Shown here piece after piece: positions 26,923 through 35,483 of a stretch of 64,000 bases of DNA. The translations under genes and the position numbers were made by a program. The stretch is from Ilumatobacteraceae bacterium. GTDB lineage: Bacteria > Actinomycetota > Acidimicrobiia > Acidimicrobiales > Ilumatobacteraceae. Where the stretch lies: positions 3,435,595 through 3,499,594 of the forward strand of contig JAWPMO010000001.1 in assembly GCA_033344875.1 (NCBI GenBank). The letters run 5' to 3'. The number at the start of each line of letters is the position of its first letter. The stretch's first letter is position 1. Under the pieces are notes generated by a model. That model was not told where the DNA came from and did no database searches. It saw only the letters and a list, made by a program, of their open reading frames with translations.

Positions 26923-26938
26923 TATCATTGCAATGATA
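26923..26938. promoter_or_regulatory. Perfect 16-bp palindrome TATCATTGCAATGATA
   Basis: The site is the best example of the AT-rich element recurring before operons in this cluster. It lies between the divergent LLM gene (starting at 26807) and the bicupin gene (starting at 27020), so one dimer could control both. Each half, GCAATGATA, recurs elsewhere (38108, 47113, and inverted at 20440). Confidence 0.7.
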
Positions 26939-27019
26939 CTGTGAGATCGTCAGCATGGTTGTCCACGGACGTGGACCGCCTCGGTCCGAGCAGTTGAGCA
27001 TCGAAGAGGGAGTCGTGCC

Positions 27020-27805
27020 ATGAAGGGTCTTGCGGTTTGTCGTTACGACGAGACCGAGCCGTCGGCGGCGCACCCGATCGACGGACATGTCGTCGACGGC
27101 GCGCTCGTCGCTCGAATGCTGGGCCCGGCCGACTACTCGCTCTGGCTCGTCGAACTGTCGATCGAGGCGAACGCCGAGATCCACCTGCCCGATGTCCATG
27201 GCGATGAGGCGCTCTACGTGTGCTCGGGTGAGTTGGACGTGGGCGGTCGTTCCTGCCCGGCCGGAGGGTCGGTCGTGATCGAATCAGAGGCGCACCCGGT
27301 CGTTCGAACGGCGGTTCCCAGCGTCGTGCTCCACATGGGTCCGGTCGAGCCGTCCGCGACGTCTCGCAGCGGAACAGCGGAGCGGCGCTCGTCCGTGCAC
27401 ATCGTGGGCCCCGAGGGTTGGCTCGCGGCGATCTCGCCGGGGCGGGCTTCGCGCTACTACGCGGATTCCACGTGCGAGGGGTGCGATCTGACCTTGCTCT
27501 TCACGTCGCGCGATCGGGCCTATGTCTCGCCGACGCACAGTCATTCCGTCGATGAGCTGATCCACGTCCTGGAAGGACCGATCCGTCTCGGTGCCCACAC
27601 CCTCGATGCGGGCGACACACTTGCGGTCGCTGCCGATCGGCGGTACGGCTTCCGGGCCGATGACGGGTTCGCGTTCTTGAACTACCGCAGCGCTGCGTCG
27701 GTCCAAACCGTCGAGCGGGGCAGCCCTCCGATCGTCGAGGGAGGCCTCGTCAACGGTTTCTCGCCGATCCCCGACGGAGCGGTCGACATTCGAGTTGAAG
27801 GCTAA
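27020..27805 (+). CDS. Bicupin protein (paralogue 1)
   Basis: A 261-residue protein of two cupin domains. The N-terminal domain has IHLPDVHGDEALYVCSGELDVGG (about 58-78) with a reduced metal set; the C-terminal domain has PTHSHSVDELIHVLEGPIRLG (about 172-192), a full HxHxxxE motif. A CxxC (CEGC, about 153-156) lies between them and is shared as CDHC by the paralogue at 33424. Bicupins include gentisate-type dioxygenases, oxalate decarboxylase and ureidoglycine aminohydrolase, but I cannot choose among them. AT-rich palindrome 26923 lies upstream. It heads a long plus-strand run of genes ending with the exporter at 34205. Confidence 0.78.
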   Translation: MKGLAVCRYDETEPSAAHPIDGHVVDGALVARMLGPADYSLWLVELSIEANAEIHLPDVHGDEALYVCSGELDVGGRSCPAGGSVVIESEAHPVVRTAVPSVVLHMGPVEPSATSRSGTAERRSSVHIVGPEGWLAAISPGRASRYYADSTCEGCDLTLLFTSRDRAYVSPTHSHSVDELIHVLEGPIRLGAHTLDAGDTLAVAADRRYGFRADDGFAFLNYRSAASVQTVERGSPPIVEGGLVNGFSPIPDGAVDIRVEG

Positions 27806-27823
27806 ATCATCTTAATGTTAAGG
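27806..27823. promoter_or_regulatory. AT-rich palindrome CTTAA-TG-TTAAG with ATCATCTTAA block
   Basis: It begins within the stop codon of the bicupin gene and lies 70 bases ahead of the next start. ATCATCTTAA is shared exactly with the site at 15559. It may provide an internal regulated promoter for the cupin, CitE and transporter genes. Confidence 0.5.
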
Positions 27824-27892
27824 TCGACCGAGACGCTCGTTGGAGGGGACCGAACGGGGTCCGACCAACTCGGTTCGACAGGGGGAAGACCA

Positions 27893-28357
27893 GTGGCAAG
27901 TGCATCCGATGTGTTCTTCAAGCAGATCGACGAGGTCCCATGGCTCGATCTGGCTGCATCGCCGGACAAGGCGCGCCCTGCGCGCGGGAGCAGTGCTCGG
28001 ATCAAGTGGATGGGCGGCGATTCCGACACCGGGCCCTGGGTGTACTACATCGAACACCCGGCCGACGCGATCGTCAGGCCGCACAAGCACAATGCCCGGC
28101 GCGTCGAGTACGTGCTCGATGGCGAGATCGAGTTCTACCAAGGCGATGACGCCCTGGCGTGGCATCGCGGCGACACGACCATCGAGGGGACCCGACACGG
28201 AGCAGGCACCGTGTCATGGGTGCCGCCGGGGACGGTGTACGGCTACCGGATCGTGCGGGCGTCGAAGCTGTTGCACGTGTTCTTCGAGAACCCCGTGGGC
28301 CGCACCACTCACATTGCCGCCGAGACGTCGACGGCCGAAGGCGAGGTGCAGCCATGA
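27893..28357 (+). CDS. Single-domain cupin protein
   Basis: A 154-residue cupin. The metal motif is VRPHKHNARRVEYVLDGEIEFYQG (HxH, Glu after a short gap, then Gly), and the second motif contains HGAGTVSWVPPGTVYGYRI. GTG at 27893 is chosen because GGGGGAAG lies 4 bases upstream and the earlier in-frame sequence is not protein-like. Its stop overlaps the next gene (ATGA), so it is co-translated with the CitE-like lyase. A role on the same substrate, such as isomerisation or a dioxygenase step, is inference. Confidence 0.8.
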   Translation: MASASDVFFKQIDEVPWLDLAASPDKARPARGSSARIKWMGGDSDTGPWVYYIEHPADAIVRPHKHNARRVEYVLDGEIEFYQGDDALAWHRGDTTIEGTRHGAGTVSWVPPGTVYGYRIVRASKLLHVFFENPVGRTTHIAAETSTAEGEVQP

Positions 28358-29298
28358 GCCCGAAGCAATCCGCACGTCCGCTCCGCACGGCGCTCTTCAC
28401 CGCCGGCAGCGACGAGGCCGAACTCGCCGCATGCATGTCCCACGGCGCCGACGCCGTCGTGATCGACATCGAAGAACCACGCACACCGTTTCCCGAGTCC
28501 GAGCGTGAGCGCACCCGAGGCCTGGTCCGCGACTTCCTCGACGATGCGCCGACCGGGCCGGAGTCGCCGTTGCTGTTCGTGCGGGTGCAACCGATCGACA
28601 GCGGCCACACGCTCCGCGATCTCAACGCCGTGATGCGTCCCTCCCTCTACGGCATCCTGCTCCCCAAGGTGCAGTCGTCCCACGACGTCATCGCGGCATC
28701 GGCGCTCCTCGACGGTGTCGAGGTGGAAACCGGCCGTGAGCGCGGATCAACGGCGATCTATCCGATTCTCGAGACCGCTCGAGCGATCAACAACGCGTAC
28801 GAGATCGGCGCGGCGTCCGAACGGGTCGCCTACATGGGTGGGGCGGTGTCGCGGTTCGGCGACATTCATCAGGCAATCGGATTCCGCTGGACGCCCGAGG
28901 GGCGCGAGTCGTTGTACCTTCGGTCGAAGGCGTTGATCGATGCGAGAGCCGCGGGTGTCCTCTGGCCGATCAGCGGGATGTGGGGCGGTGACCTCGACGA
29001 CACGGAGGGGTACCGTCGATGGGCGCTCGAACTCCGCGATCTCGGCTATCGCGGGATGATGATCGGCGACCCTTCCCTGATCGAGATCGCGCACGAGGTC
29101 TTCACTCCCAGCGAGGACGAGATCGCCTACTGGAGCGACCTCGACCGGTTGGCGAGCGAAGCCGAAGACCACGACACCGGGCCGATCACCTACGGCGATG
29201 CCAATCAGGGCGAAGGGCACGTCGTACACATCGCGCATGTCGGATCTGCTCGCATGAACCTCGATTGGGCGCGTCAACTCGGCGCGACGGATCGGTGA
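28354..29298 (+). CDS. CitE-like HpcH/HpaI aldolase (copy 4)
   Basis: A 314-residue CitE-type lyase. LRTALFTAGSDEAELAACMSHGADAVVIDIEEPR is the opening, with DIEE in place of DLED. Mg ligands are in YPILETARAINNAYEIG (about 144) and YMGGAVSRFGDIHQAIG (about 170). The region GMWGGDLDD resembles GMWGGIED of copy 2, so these two are the closest pair. The frame extends upstream, but ATG at 28354 overlapping the cupin stop is the natural start. It ends 6 bases before the first permease gene, tying the enzyme to solute uptake. Confidence 0.9.
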   Translation: MSPKQSARPLRTALFTAGSDEAELAACMSHGADAVVIDIEEPRTPFPESERERTRGLVRDFLDDAPTGPESPLLFVRVQPIDSGHTLRDLNAVMRPSLYGILLPKVQSSHDVIAASALLDGVEVETGRERGSTAIYPILETARAINNAYEIGAASERVAYMGGAVSRFGDIHQAIGFRWTPEGRESLYLRSKALIDARAAGVLWPISGMWGGDLDDTEGYRRWALELRDLGYRGMMIGDPSLIEIAHEVFTPSEDEIAYWSDLDRLASEAEDHDTGPITYGDANQGEGHVVHIAHVGSARMNLDWARQLGATDR

Positions 29299-29304
29299 CC
29301 TGAC

Positions 29305-30246
29305 ATGATCTGGCGCCGCCTCCTGGCGATCATCCCACTCGTTCTCGTCGTCTCGTTCCTCGTGTTCCTGCTGACGGTCTTCCTGCCAGGGGACGAGGCC
29401 GTCACCCTCGCGGGTGAGAATGCGAGCGCCGAGCGAGTCGAGGAGATCCGCCAGGCGCTCGGACTCGATGAGCCGCTGCCCGTCCGCTACGTCGAGTGGG
29501 TGGGCAACGCGGTGCAGGGCGACCTCGGCCGCTCGCTGTTCACCAAGCGCGAGGTCACGGCCGAGATCGCATCCCGATGGATCGTGACGCTCCAACTCGT
29601 GATCGGGTCGCTCGTGCTCGCATTGTTGGTCGGTGTGCCGGCAGGCATCATCGCCGGTCGATCCAAAGGCAAGTGGCCGGATCGCGTCGCGACGTTGTTC
29701 GCCAGTTTCGGTGTTGCGGTGCCGAGTTTCGTCGTCGGGTTGTGGTTGATCGTGGTCTTCGCGGCTTGGCTCGATCTCGTTCCGTTCGCCGGATTCGTGG
29801 CGTTCGGTGAGAGCCCGACCGAATGGGCCAAGCGCATGATCCTGCCGATGTTCGCTCTGAGCGGCGTGATGATCGCCGAACTGACCCGTCAGATCCGGGC
29901 CGGACTGGTGGACACGCTCGAGACCGACTACATCCGCACCGCCCGGGCGAAGGGACTCCCGGAGCGAACCGTGGTCAACAAGCACGCGCTCCGGGTCGCG
30001 ATTTCGCCGGCGCTCGCCGTGGTCAGTGTCAACGTCGCCCGATCGTTCGGTGGTGCGGTCGTCATCGAGCAGGTGTTCGCGCTGCCCGGCCTCGGGCGGT
30101 TGACGGTCAACGCGATCATCCAACGAGACCTCCCGATCCTGCAGGGGGTCATTCCGATCGCGGTGCTCGTCGCAGTGGTGATGACGTTGATCTCCGACGT
30201 GATCAACATGAAACTCAATCCGCGCCTGCGGTTCGAATCGAAGTAG
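29305..30246 (+). CDS. ABC transporter permease, DppB type
   Basis: A 313-residue inner-membrane protein with about six helices, starting with a long one (LLAIIPLVLVVSFLVFLLTVFLPGD). The binding-protein-dependent permease loop is visible as DYIRTARAKGLPERTVVNKHALR (about 212-234), the EAA motif that contacts the ATPases. Together with the next three genes it forms a peptide/nickel-family importer. The likely partner binding protein is at 22314. Confidence 0.94.
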   Translation: MIWRRLLAIIPLVLVVSFLVFLLTVFLPGDEAVTLAGENASAERVEEIRQALGLDEPLPVRYVEWVGNAVQGDLGRSLFTKREVTAEIASRWIVTLQLVIGSLVLALLVGVPAGIIAGRSKGKWPDRVATLFASFGVAVPSFVVGLWLIVVFAAWLDLVPFAGFVAFGESPTEWAKRMILPMFALSGVMIAELTRQIRAGLVDTLETDYIRTARAKGLPERTVVNKHALRVAISPALAVVSVNVARSFGGAVVIEQVFALPGLGRLTVNAIIQRDLPILQGVIPIAVLVAVVMTLISDVINMKLNPRLRFESK

Positions 30247-30259
30247 GAGGAACAACCAC

Positions 30260-31198
30260 ATGGTGAACCGACCTGCCGACTCCGGAAGCGCTCTTGCTGC
30301 CGAGGACGTGACCATCGCGGACGAGCTGCCCGAACGCCTCGAGGGACGGCGTCTCCGCTCCTTCCTGCGCAATCGTGCTGCGCTGATCTCCCTGGTCGTG
30401 CTCGTGGCGGTCGTCGTGAGCGCTCTCGCTGCTCCGTGGCTGACCGGGCTCGACCCGAACAAGAACGAGCTCCGGCTCGTCTTCGCCGACCCCCTCACCC
30501 AATGTGGGGACGATCTGTGCTCCCAGGCCGGGAGGCGTTGGCTCGGCACCGATGACATCGGACGGGACATTCTCAGTCGGTTGCTGCACGGGTCGCGGGT
30601 GTCACTCCTGGTCGGTCTGGGCTCGGTGCTCGCCTCGCTGGTCGTTGCCCTCCCCGTCGGAATGCTCGCCGGCTACGTCGGCGGCAAACTCGACTGGTTG
30701 ATGATGCGTTTGGTCGACATCGTGCTCAGCATCCCGCCGTTGATCCTGGTGTTCGCCGTGGCGGGTGTGCTCGGCGCGAGTCTCCGCAACGCGATCATCG
30801 CGCTCGGTGTGTACTTCACGCCGCTCTTCATCCGATTGATCCGATCGGAGGTCCTCCGAATGCGCACGAGCCAACTCGTCGAGAGCGAGCGGGCGGTCGG
30901 CGTACCGAACTGGTACATCCTCGGTCGTCATGTCCTTCCCAACATCTCGTCGTCATTGATCGTGCAGGTGTCGCTCGCCATCGGCACCGCGATCATCGCC
31001 GAGGCGAGCCTGAGCTTCCTGGGTCTCGGGGTGCAGGCGCCACAGTCGAGCTGGGGCATCATGCTCCGGTCCGCATTCGAGTTCATCTCGCGGGAGCCCT
31101 GGATGATCCTGCCGCCGAGTCTGATGATCGCTGCCACCGTCCTGTCGCTGAATCTCATCGGTGACGGGCTGCGCGACGCGTTGGGCAGGGTTCGATGA
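30260..31198 (+). CDS. ABC transporter permease, DppC type
   Basis: A 312-residue permease. An N-terminal helix (LISLVVLVAVVVSALAAPWL) and the family motif RRWLGTDDIGRDILSRLLHGSRVSLLVG (about 93-120) identify the DppC/OppC subfamily. The EAA loop is ESERAVGVPNWYILGRHVLPNI. It begins 13 bases after DppB with AGGAGG nearby and overlaps the next gene by ATGA. It forms the channel heterodimer with DppB. Confidence 0.94.
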   Translation: MVNRPADSGSALAAEDVTIADELPERLEGRRLRSFLRNRAALISLVVLVAVVVSALAAPWLTGLDPNKNELRLVFADPLTQCGDDLCSQAGRRWLGTDDIGRDILSRLLHGSRVSLLVGLGSVLASLVVALPVGMLAGYVGGKLDWLMMRLVDIVLSIPPLILVFAVAGVLGASLRNAIIALGVYFTPLFIRLIRSEVLRMRTSQLVESERAVGVPNWYILGRHVLPNISSSLIVQVSLAIGTAIIAEASLSFLGLGVQAPQSSWGIMLRSAFEFISREPWMILPPSLMIAATVLSLNLIGDGLRDALGRVR

Positions 31199-32247
31199 CG
31201 CACGACGACCAACTCCCGCCGACCTCCCCCGAGCCGGCCGAACCGTCGCGCACCGCGCTCCTCGAGCTCGATCATGTCTCGCTCGCTCTGCCGACCGAGA
31301 CCGGCATGGTCGGAATTCTCGACGACGTCTCGTTCCGTATCCACCCGGGAGAGATGGTCGGACTCGCCGGTGAGAGCGGCTCGGGCAAGACGATGACGGC
31401 GCTGTCGATCATGCGTTTGCTGCCTGAGCGCCATCAACTCGATGGTCGGATCCTGTTCGAGGGCCATGATCTCGCGACGATGACGGCGTCGAACATCCGG
31501 TCGCTCCGGGGTCGTGACATCGCGATGATCTTCCAGGAACCGATGTCGAGCCTGCATCCGTCGTGGACCGTCGGTGAACAGATTGCCGAATCCGTCAGGG
31601 CCCATGAGCACGTGGGTCGGAAGGCCGCGTGGGCCCGTGCGGTCGAGATGCTTCGACTCGTCGACATTCCGAATCCCGAACTCCGGGCCAAGCAGTATCC
31701 GTTCCAGTTCTCCGGTGGAATGCAGCAGCGCGTGATGATCGCAATGGCGCTGGTGTGTCGGCCCAAGCTGCTCATCGCCGACGAGCCGACCACGGCGCTG
31801 GATGTCACCGTCCAGGCGCAGATCATCGAGCTCATCCGAGGGCTCGGCGATGAATTCGGTATGGCGGTGTTGTTCGTCACCCATGATCTCGGTGTGCTCG
31901 CCGGGCTCACCGAGCGGCTGATCATCATGTACGGCGGCCAGGTCGCCGAGATCGCAGCGACCGAGGACATGTTCGATCGTCCGAAGCATCCGTACACCGA
32001 AGCGCTGATCCGTACGGCTCCCCATCCCGACCTCAAGGGTCACCGGCTCGAGACCATTCCGGGATCGCCGCCCCACCCCGGTCGACTCCCGACTGGCTGC
32101 CGGTTCCAGCCACGATGTCAGTACCAGGATGAGATCTGCCGGACCGAGGCCGTGCCGATCGAACGCGTCGGTGACCGCCAAGCGGTGCGATGCCATCACC
32201 ACGACGAACTCGAACTCAGGGCCACCGTCGAGCGGAGCGAGCGATGA
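31195..32247 (+). CDS. ABC transporter ATPase, DppD type
   Basis: A 350-residue ATP-binding subunit. Walker A GESGSGKT (about 61-68), signature FSGGMQQRVMIAMAL (about 169), Walker B LLIADEPTTALD, and the oligopeptide-family C-terminal cysteine cluster (GCRFQPRCQYQDEICR). It should power import through the two preceding permeases with the following ATPase. The ATG overlaps the DppC stop and its own stop overlaps the next start. Confidence 0.95.
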   Translation: MTHDDQLPPTSPEPAEPSRTALLELDHVSLALPTETGMVGILDDVSFRIHPGEMVGLAGESGSGKTMTALSIMRLLPERHQLDGRILFEGHDLATMTASNIRSLRGRDIAMIFQEPMSSLHPSWTVGEQIAESVRAHEHVGRKAAWARAVEMLRLVDIPNPELRAKQYPFQFSGGMQQRVMIAMALVCRPKLLIADEPTTALDVTVQAQIIELIRGLGDEFGMAVLFVTHDLGVLAGLTERLIIMYGGQVAEIAATEDMFDRPKHPYTEALIRTAPHPDLKGHRLETIPGSPPHPGRLPTGCRFQPRCQYQDEICRTEAVPIERVGDRQAVRCHHHDELELRATVERSER

Positions 32248-33326
32248 GCGCACACGACCGAACGAGCGATGTGAACGCTTCGGGCAACGATGCGCTGCTC
32301 GAACTGATCGGTGTCCGCAAAGTGTTCAAGTCCGGTGCTCGGAGCGATCCGGACGCAGTCGCGGTCGACTCGGTCGACCTCACCGTTCGACCAGGCGAGA
32401 GTGTCGGACTCGTCGGCGAGAGCGGTTCGGGCAAATCGACCCTGGGACGCCTGGCGCTCCGCCTGCTCGAGCCCGACGCCGGCCAGATCGTCTTCGACGG
32501 CCGTGACATCACCAACGTCAAGGGGGGCGAGCTCCGACGGCTCCGCTCGGAGATGCAAGCCGTCTTCCAGGACATCAGCGGATCACTCAACTCCAAGCTC
32601 ACGGTGGGGCAGCTCCTGTCCGAGCCGCTCCGTTTCCACCGCGACGTCGCTCGGAACGAACGCATGCCGATCGCCGAGGAACTCCTCGGCATGGTCGGAC
32701 TCGACCGGCACCACCTCGGTCGCTACCCCTACGAGCTGTCGGGCGGGCAGCGGCAACGCATCAGCCTTGCTCGGGCACTGGCGGTCGAACCTCGACTGCT
32801 GGTCCTCGACGAGCCGGTCAGTGCGCTCGACGTGTCGACGCAGTCGCAGGCGATCAACCTGCTGAGCGATCTCCAAGAACGTCTCGGTGTCGCATACCTG
32901 TTCATCGCGCACGACCTGTTCGTCGTGCACCATGTCAGCCATCGGATCGCCGTGATGTACCTCGGCGCGATCGGCGAGCTCGGCACGGCTGCGCAGGTCT
33001 ACGGTCATCCACGCCATCCGTACACGCAGGCGCTCCTGTCGGCGATCCCACACCCCGATCCCACGATCGAGCGGTCGCGGCGTCGGATCCTGCTCACCGG
33101 CGAGGTGCCGAGTCCGACCGCGGTACCGTCCGGCTGTCGCTTCCACACTCGTTGCCCCTACGCGATGGACGTCTGCCGGCACGAGGTGCCGCCGGTGTTG
33201 AACTTCGATGACGGCGGCACGGTCGCGTGCCACCTCCACACGACCGGACCCAAGCTGGAAGGCGACACCGTCGACGTGCTCATCGACTCACCCAGTGGAT
33301 TCGCCCCGGCGAACGTCGTGTCATGA
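32244..33326 (+). CDS. ABC transporter ATPase, DppF type
   Basis: A 360-residue ATP-binding subunit. Walker A GESGSGKSTLGR, Q-loop VFQDISGSLNSKLTV, signature LSGGQRQRISLARAL, Walker B LLVLDEPVSALDVSTQ and the C-terminal CRFHTRCPYAMDVC cluster are intact. ATG at 32244 overlaps the DppD stop. It completes the importer. A GAGGAGG ribosome site lies at its stop codon, but the next convincing gene begins almost 100 bases later. Confidence 0.95.
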   Translation: MSAHDRTSDVNASGNDALLELIGVRKVFKSGARSDPDAVAVDSVDLTVRPGESVGLVGESGSGKSTLGRLALRLLEPDAGQIVFDGRDITNVKGGELRRLRSEMQAVFQDISGSLNSKLTVGQLLSEPLRFHRDVARNERMPIAEELLGMVGLDRHHLGRYPYELSGGQRQRISLARALAVEPRLLVLDEPVSALDVSTQSQAINLLSDLQERLGVAYLFIAHDLFVVHHVSHRIAVMYLGAIGELGTAAQVYGHPRHPYTQALLSAIPHPDPTIERSRRRILLTGEVPSPTAVPSGCRFHTRCPYAMDVCRHEVPPVLNFDDGGTVACHLHTTGPKLEGDTVDVLIDSPSGFAPANVVS

Positions 33327-33423
33327 GGAGGTCCCGTTCGGTGAACGCGCTCTGCTGCACGTCACGATCAACCAGGATTCGTCTCGCGTCGTGGCCGACG
33401 CTGGGGCGTTCCGAGAACGACGG

Positions 33424-34215
33424 GTGTTTCGCGTGACGAAGTGGACCAGCATCGCAGCTTCCGACGTGCCGGCAGCGCCGGAGTACCCGGTGGAACGCGC
33501 CGTGTCGGGACTCGTCGAGGCCCGGTTGCTCAGCCCGCCCGGGTATTCGCTGTGGTTGTGTCTCGCGGAGTTCGAAGCCGGTGGTTCGATCGAGTGGACC
33601 ACTCCGCATTCCGACGACGCGCTCTACGTCCTCGACGGAATCGTCGAGGTCGACGACCGACAGGTCGGCTCCGGCGGCGCCGTGATCGTCGAACACGGCG
33701 CCGCAGCACGTCTGACCGTCGTCGAGCGGGCCAAGCTCGCTCACTTCGGATCACACACCGACGGACCGGCTCTCGGCGGGCCACTGGGCGATCCCGGCGA
33801 GCCGATGAACAGCGTTCATGTCATCGGACCGGAGGGCACGCACGTGTCGGGCGCACGCGAGAACGTCCATGCCGTCTGGTTCGCGGACGGCACGTGCGAT
33901 CACTGTCGCGCACAACTGCTGCAGGTCACGGCGCCGCCGAGCGACGAGTCGCGTGGCAAGGCCCACCACCACAGCCAGGACGAGATCATCCTCCTGCTCG
34001 AAGGCGAACTGTCGATGGGTTCACACCACTTCGGGCCCATGAGCGCACTGTCGATCCCGGGTGATGTCCGATACGCCCTCGTCGGCGGACAGGATGGGCA
34101 CCGATTCGTGAACTTCCGGCGGGATGTCTCGTGGCAGGTGTACGCCCGCGACAGCGAGCCGTTGCTCGAGACCGCGCTCGCGCGAGGCGGTCGACCGACG
34201 GCCGATGGCGCCTGA
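33424..34215 (+). CDS. Bicupin protein (paralogue 2)
   Basis: A 263-residue two-cupin protein, similar throughout to the one at 27020: both share a PxxYSLWL segment, a central SVHxxGPEG block, and CxxC between domains (CDHC here). The C-terminal metal motif is AHHHSQDEIILLLEGELSMG; the first domain has TTPHSDDALYVLDGIVEV. The open frame reaches back to 33208 across the DppF end; GTG at 33424 is chosen by alignment with the paralogue, GTG at 33433 is also possible. Its stop overlaps the exporter gene. Function unknown, but two copies flank the transporter, suggesting a central reaction. Confidence 0.75.
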   Translation: MFRVTKWTSIAASDVPAAPEYPVERAVSGLVEARLLSPPGYSLWLCLAEFEAGGSIEWTTPHSDDALYVLDGIVEVDDRQVGSGGAVIVEHGAAARLTVVERAKLAHFGSHTDGPALGGPLGDPGEPMNSVHVIGPEGTHVSGARENVHAVWFADGTCDHCRAQLLQVTAPPSDESRGKAHHHSQDEIILLLEGELSMGSHHFGPMSALSIPGDVRYALVGGQDGHRFVNFRRDVSWQVYARDSEPLLETALARGGRPTADGA

Positions 34216-35446
34216 GCCTGCGCTCGCTTCGCCGCGTCGTCGTCCAGGCCCGCTCCGACTCGCGCTCCTCGAACCGAACTTCACGCCCTACCTGATCGGC
34301 ACGCTGCTCTCGACCTGCGGCACGTGGTTCCAGAACATCGCGCAGACACTGCTGGTGTACCGCCTCACCGGGTCGGTTTTCCTGGTCGGCGTCGTCAACG
34401 CGGCCCAGTTCCTCGGGGTCTTCGTGGTCGGACCCTGGGCCGGAGTCGCCGCCGACCGTTGGGATCGACGCCGGCTGCTCCTGGGTACTCAATCGGTCGC
34501 AGCCGCGATCACGCTCATACTCGCGGCTGCATCTGCAGCAGATCAGGCCAGCATTCCGCTGATCGTCGTCGTGGCACTGGCGCTCGGACTCGCGCAGGCG
34601 TTCAGCGTGCCGGCGATGCTGTCGCTCGTGCCGCAGCTCGTCCCCGACGACTGCGTCGGTGCCGCGGTGGCTCTCAACGTGGCCACGTTCAACACGGCGC
34701 GCGCCATCGGACCTGTCCTCGGTGCCGTCGTTGTCTCCGCGTTCGGGGTCAGCGCGGCGTTCGCGATCAACGCGCTGTCGTTCGTCGCGCTTGCTTGCGC
34801 CCTGATGGTCGTCAAGCCGAGCGAACGACCCGGCCGGCCGGACCGCAGGCGGGCGCGGCTGCGCGACACGGTTCGTTCGGTGGCGGCCCGCTCATCGATC
34901 GCCCGAGTCTTCGTGGTCGCAACGGCAGCGTCGTTCGCTGTCGACCCGGTGACGACCCTGTCACCCGAGTTCGCCACCGAGATCTTCGAGCGCTCCGACA
35001 CCTTGGTGGGTTGGATCGTCGGCGTGTTCGGCTGCGGTGCCGTCGTTGCCGCGTTGTTCGTGTCGGGTCGCCCCCTCGCATCGGATCGCGGACTGGGTCG
35101 TACGGCGTTGGCGCTGGTCGTCTCGATGGGTGCGTTCGCGGTCAGTAGCGCGCTGTGGTTCGCCCTCGTCGCCATGTTCGCCGCAGGCTGCTCGTTCATC
35201 GCCTTGACCACGGCGTCGCTGACGAGGATCCAGCGGACGACACCTGCCGACGAACACGGTCGTCTAATGGCACTCTGGGCGATCTCGTTCATGGGCTCGC
35301 GCCCGATTGCCGGCATCGTGGACGGCGCACTCGCGACCCCGTTCGGCGTGCGGGTGACCACGTTGCTCGTGATCATTCCCGTTGCGTGGGCGGGCGGTTG
35401 GCTCGCGGTGCGGGGGGACGCGACGACGCCCCAACCGTCGCAGTGA
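34205..35446 (+). CDS. MFS transporter (EntS-like exporter family)
   Basis: A 413-residue membrane protein with about 12 helices. The loop FVVGPWAGVAADRWDRRRLLLGTQ (about 77-100) is the MFS signature between helices 2 and 3, and NVATFNTARAIGPVLGAVVVSAFG lies at helix 5. This matches the MFS_3 group of drug and siderophore exporters. ATG at 34205 overlaps the bicupin stop; the upstream extension is rejected. As the last gene of the operon it may export a product or toxic intermediate. Confidence 0.9.
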   Translation: MAPEPALASPRRRPGPLRLALLEPNFTPYLIGTLLSTCGTWFQNIAQTLLVYRLTGSVFLVGVVNAAQFLGVFVVGPWAGVAADRWDRRRLLLGTQSVAAAITLILAAASAADQASIPLIVVVALALGLAQAFSVPAMLSLVPQLVPDDCVGAAVALNVATFNTARAIGPVLGAVVVSAFGVSAAFAINALSFVALACALMVVKPSERPGRPDRRRARLRDTVRSVAARSSIARVFVVATAASFAVDPVTTLSPEFATEIFERSDTLVGWIVGVFGCGAVVAALFVSGRPLASDRGLGRTALALVVSMGAFAVSSALWFALVAMFAAGCSFIALTTASLTRIQRTTPADEHGRLMALWAISFMGSRPIAGIVDGALATPFGVRVTTLLVIIPVAWAGGWLAVRGDATTPQPSQ

Positions 35447-35483
35447 CGATCGGGGCGTCGGTCGCCGGGGGGACGGGTTGGGA

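Noticed and set aside
27020-27805. Assignment of the bicupins as gentisate dioxygenase or ureidoglycine aminohydrolase
   Set aside because: Length and double-cupin layout fit several enzymes; I see no residue signature that chooses between them and no matching pathway partners nearby.
28747-30570. 607-codon minus-strand frame opposite CitE copy 4 and the DppB/DppC genes
   Set aside because: Composition is rich in D, R, H and Q without structure; the plus strand has clear genes with overlapping starts.
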